From Mariprofundus micogutta (GTDB lineage Bacteria; Pseudomonadota; Zetaproteobacteria; Mariprofundales; Mariprofundaceae), in NCBI RefSeq assembly GCF_001895085.1, contig NZ_BDFD01000022.1, positions 1 through 48,002 on the forward strand: a stretch of 48,002 bases of DNA, given 5' to 3'. The notes below the pieces were generated by a model that saw only the letters and a program-made list of their open reading frames with translations, ran no database searches and was not told the DNA's origin. Position 1 is the stretch's first letter; each line of letters opens with the position of its first letter. Shown piece after piece: positions 47,460 to 48,002 of this stretch. The position numbers and the translations under genes were made by a program.

Positions 47460-47894
47460 ATGAGTCAAGTAATTCGCATTTCAGATAAGCTATACAAAAG
47501 ACTAGAGGAACATGCATTAGGCTTTGATACACCTTCTAATGTGATAGAGAGAATCATGGATGCTTATGAGGGAATTGAATCAGCTCCAAGAAACAACAGT
47601 AGCCCAGAAGCTAGCCAAGAAATCGAACCTGCAAATGCTTTAGAGATTATTTATCACCCGGATTCTGAGGAAGATTTTAAGCATGAATTATTGGTGTCCA
47701 AAAGGGCGTACATCAAACTCAATTTTACGAATGGTATGTCTGAAGTTAAAGAGTGGAATGCGATTAGATTTGGTGCTTCATCAAGTGTGGATGGCAATTT
47801 ACGTTCAGGTTATCTGAGAGGTTGGAAGAAAAGAGGTATATACAAGGCTGAATTAGCACTAAATCGAGATGAAATATCACTGCTGTCCGGTTAA
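47460..47894 (+). CDS. uncharacterised protein with a ribbon-helix-helix-like N-terminus
   Basis: The 144-residue protein begins SQVIRISDKLYKRLEEHALGFDTPSNVIERI, which has the strand-helix-helix pattern of ribbon-helix-helix DNA-binding domains, close in type to the SeqA N-terminus. An acidic Ser/Asn/Glu linker (about residues 40-60) leads to a second domain, KRAYIKLNFTNGMSEVKEWNAIRFGASSS, of unknown function. Codon use is AT-rich (many TTA, AGA, ATA) compared with neighbours, so recent acquisition is likely. The palindrome over its promoter fits autorepression by the N-terminal domain. Family not identified. Confidence 0.7.
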   Translation: MSQVIRISDKLYKRLEEHALGFDTPSNVIERIMDAYEGIESAPRNNSSPEASQEIEPANALEIIYHPDSEEDFKHELLVSKRAYIKLNFTNGMSEVKEWNAIRFGASSSVDGNLRSGYLRGWKKRGIYKAELALNRDEISLLSG

Positions 47895-47916
47895 GGAATT
47901 AGCAGCAAGAAAACAG

Positions 47917-47991
47917 GCCTGAATTCCCAACGATTATGGTAAATTTGTAGTTATCCAGACAGCAAATTCACAGAACGGAGAACTCAGGCCA
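47917..47991. repeat. inverted repeat before the last start codon
   Basis: GGCCTGAATTC (47917-47927) and GAACTCAGGCC (47981-47991) are complementary at 10 of 11 positions and separated by 53 bases. It lies directly before an ATG. It may be an operator pair, a long hairpin or a terminal structure of a mobile element. Confidence 0.45.
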
Positions 47992-48002
47992 TGAAGCACA
48001 TT
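47992..48002 (+). CDS. start of an unidentified gene (partial)
   Basis: ATG AAG CAC AT follows GGAG (47978-47981) after about 10 bases. Only the first three codons (Met-Lys-His) lie in the window. IS110-type transposases often start with similar residues, but nothing more can be said. Confidence 0.35.

Overview
The window is about 48 kb of densely packed chromosome from a Gram-negative proteobacterium. Outer-membrane beta-barrels, lipoproteins, LolA/LolD-like export genes, ApaG, YgiQ, DeaD and AddAB-type repair genes all point that way. Moderate GC, a small c-type cytochrome and this gene mix are compatible with a Zetaproteobacterium of the Mariprofundus type. That is an inference from content; no rRNA or other decisive marker is present. 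No tRNA, rRNA or CRISPR array was seen.

Layout. 1-6.7 kb: tail of an unknown gene, a periplasmic cytochrome c with its own promoter and terminator, an FMN-binding PNPOx-like protein, an RluE-type pseudouridine synthase, NhaA, YgiQ, a probable small basic protein, a glutathione S-transferase and ApaG. 6.8-11.7 kb: DeaD helicase, a DUF1456 protein, HemE, ThiG and ThiS. 11.8-14.5 kb: a TPR protein, AroQ, AccB and AccC in one run. 14.6-17.1 kb: LeuA and PssA; a complete leucine attenuator (leader peptide with a Leu-Leu-Leu run, protector hairpin, antiterminator, terminator) lies between them. 17.3-23.5 kb: a cyclic-nucleotide-binding-domain protein, then an opposed five-gene operon for a LolA-like protein, two FtsX-type permeases, an ATPase and a beta-barrel protein.

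24.0-29.3 kb is a type IV pilus locus. It holds two cysteine-free pilins, each behind a convincing sigma-54 promoter, an ABC transporter placed like Myxococcus PilHI, a TPR-like protein, and a PglL/O-antigen-ligase-type membrane enzyme that may glycosylate the pilins. 29.4-34.8 kb: TsaD, a hydantoinase/5-oxoprolinase pair and a small beta-barrel protein with a CRP/FNR-like palindrome upstream. 34.9-45.7 kb is a seven-gene minus-strand run: DUF1841 protein, small membrane protein, AddB-like nuclease, AddA-like helicase, AspS, a DUF4398 lipoprotein, and an isocitrate dehydrogenase fused to a YbeL/DUF1451-like zinc-ribbon domain. 45.8-47.2 kb: a class 3 lipase and an ICMT-type methyltransferase.

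The last 0.8 kb looks acquired. It contains an AT-richer gene with a ribbon-helix-helix-like N-terminus and a perfect palindromic operator over its promoter, then an inverted repeat and the first codons of another gene, possibly the edge of a mobile element.

The most noteworthy items are the leucine attenuator, the ICD-zinc-ribbon fusion, the paired sigma-54 pilin promoters with a linked candidate glycosyltransferase, the CTG start of the GST gene overlapping the apaG stop, and the self-regulating-looking gene at the right edge.
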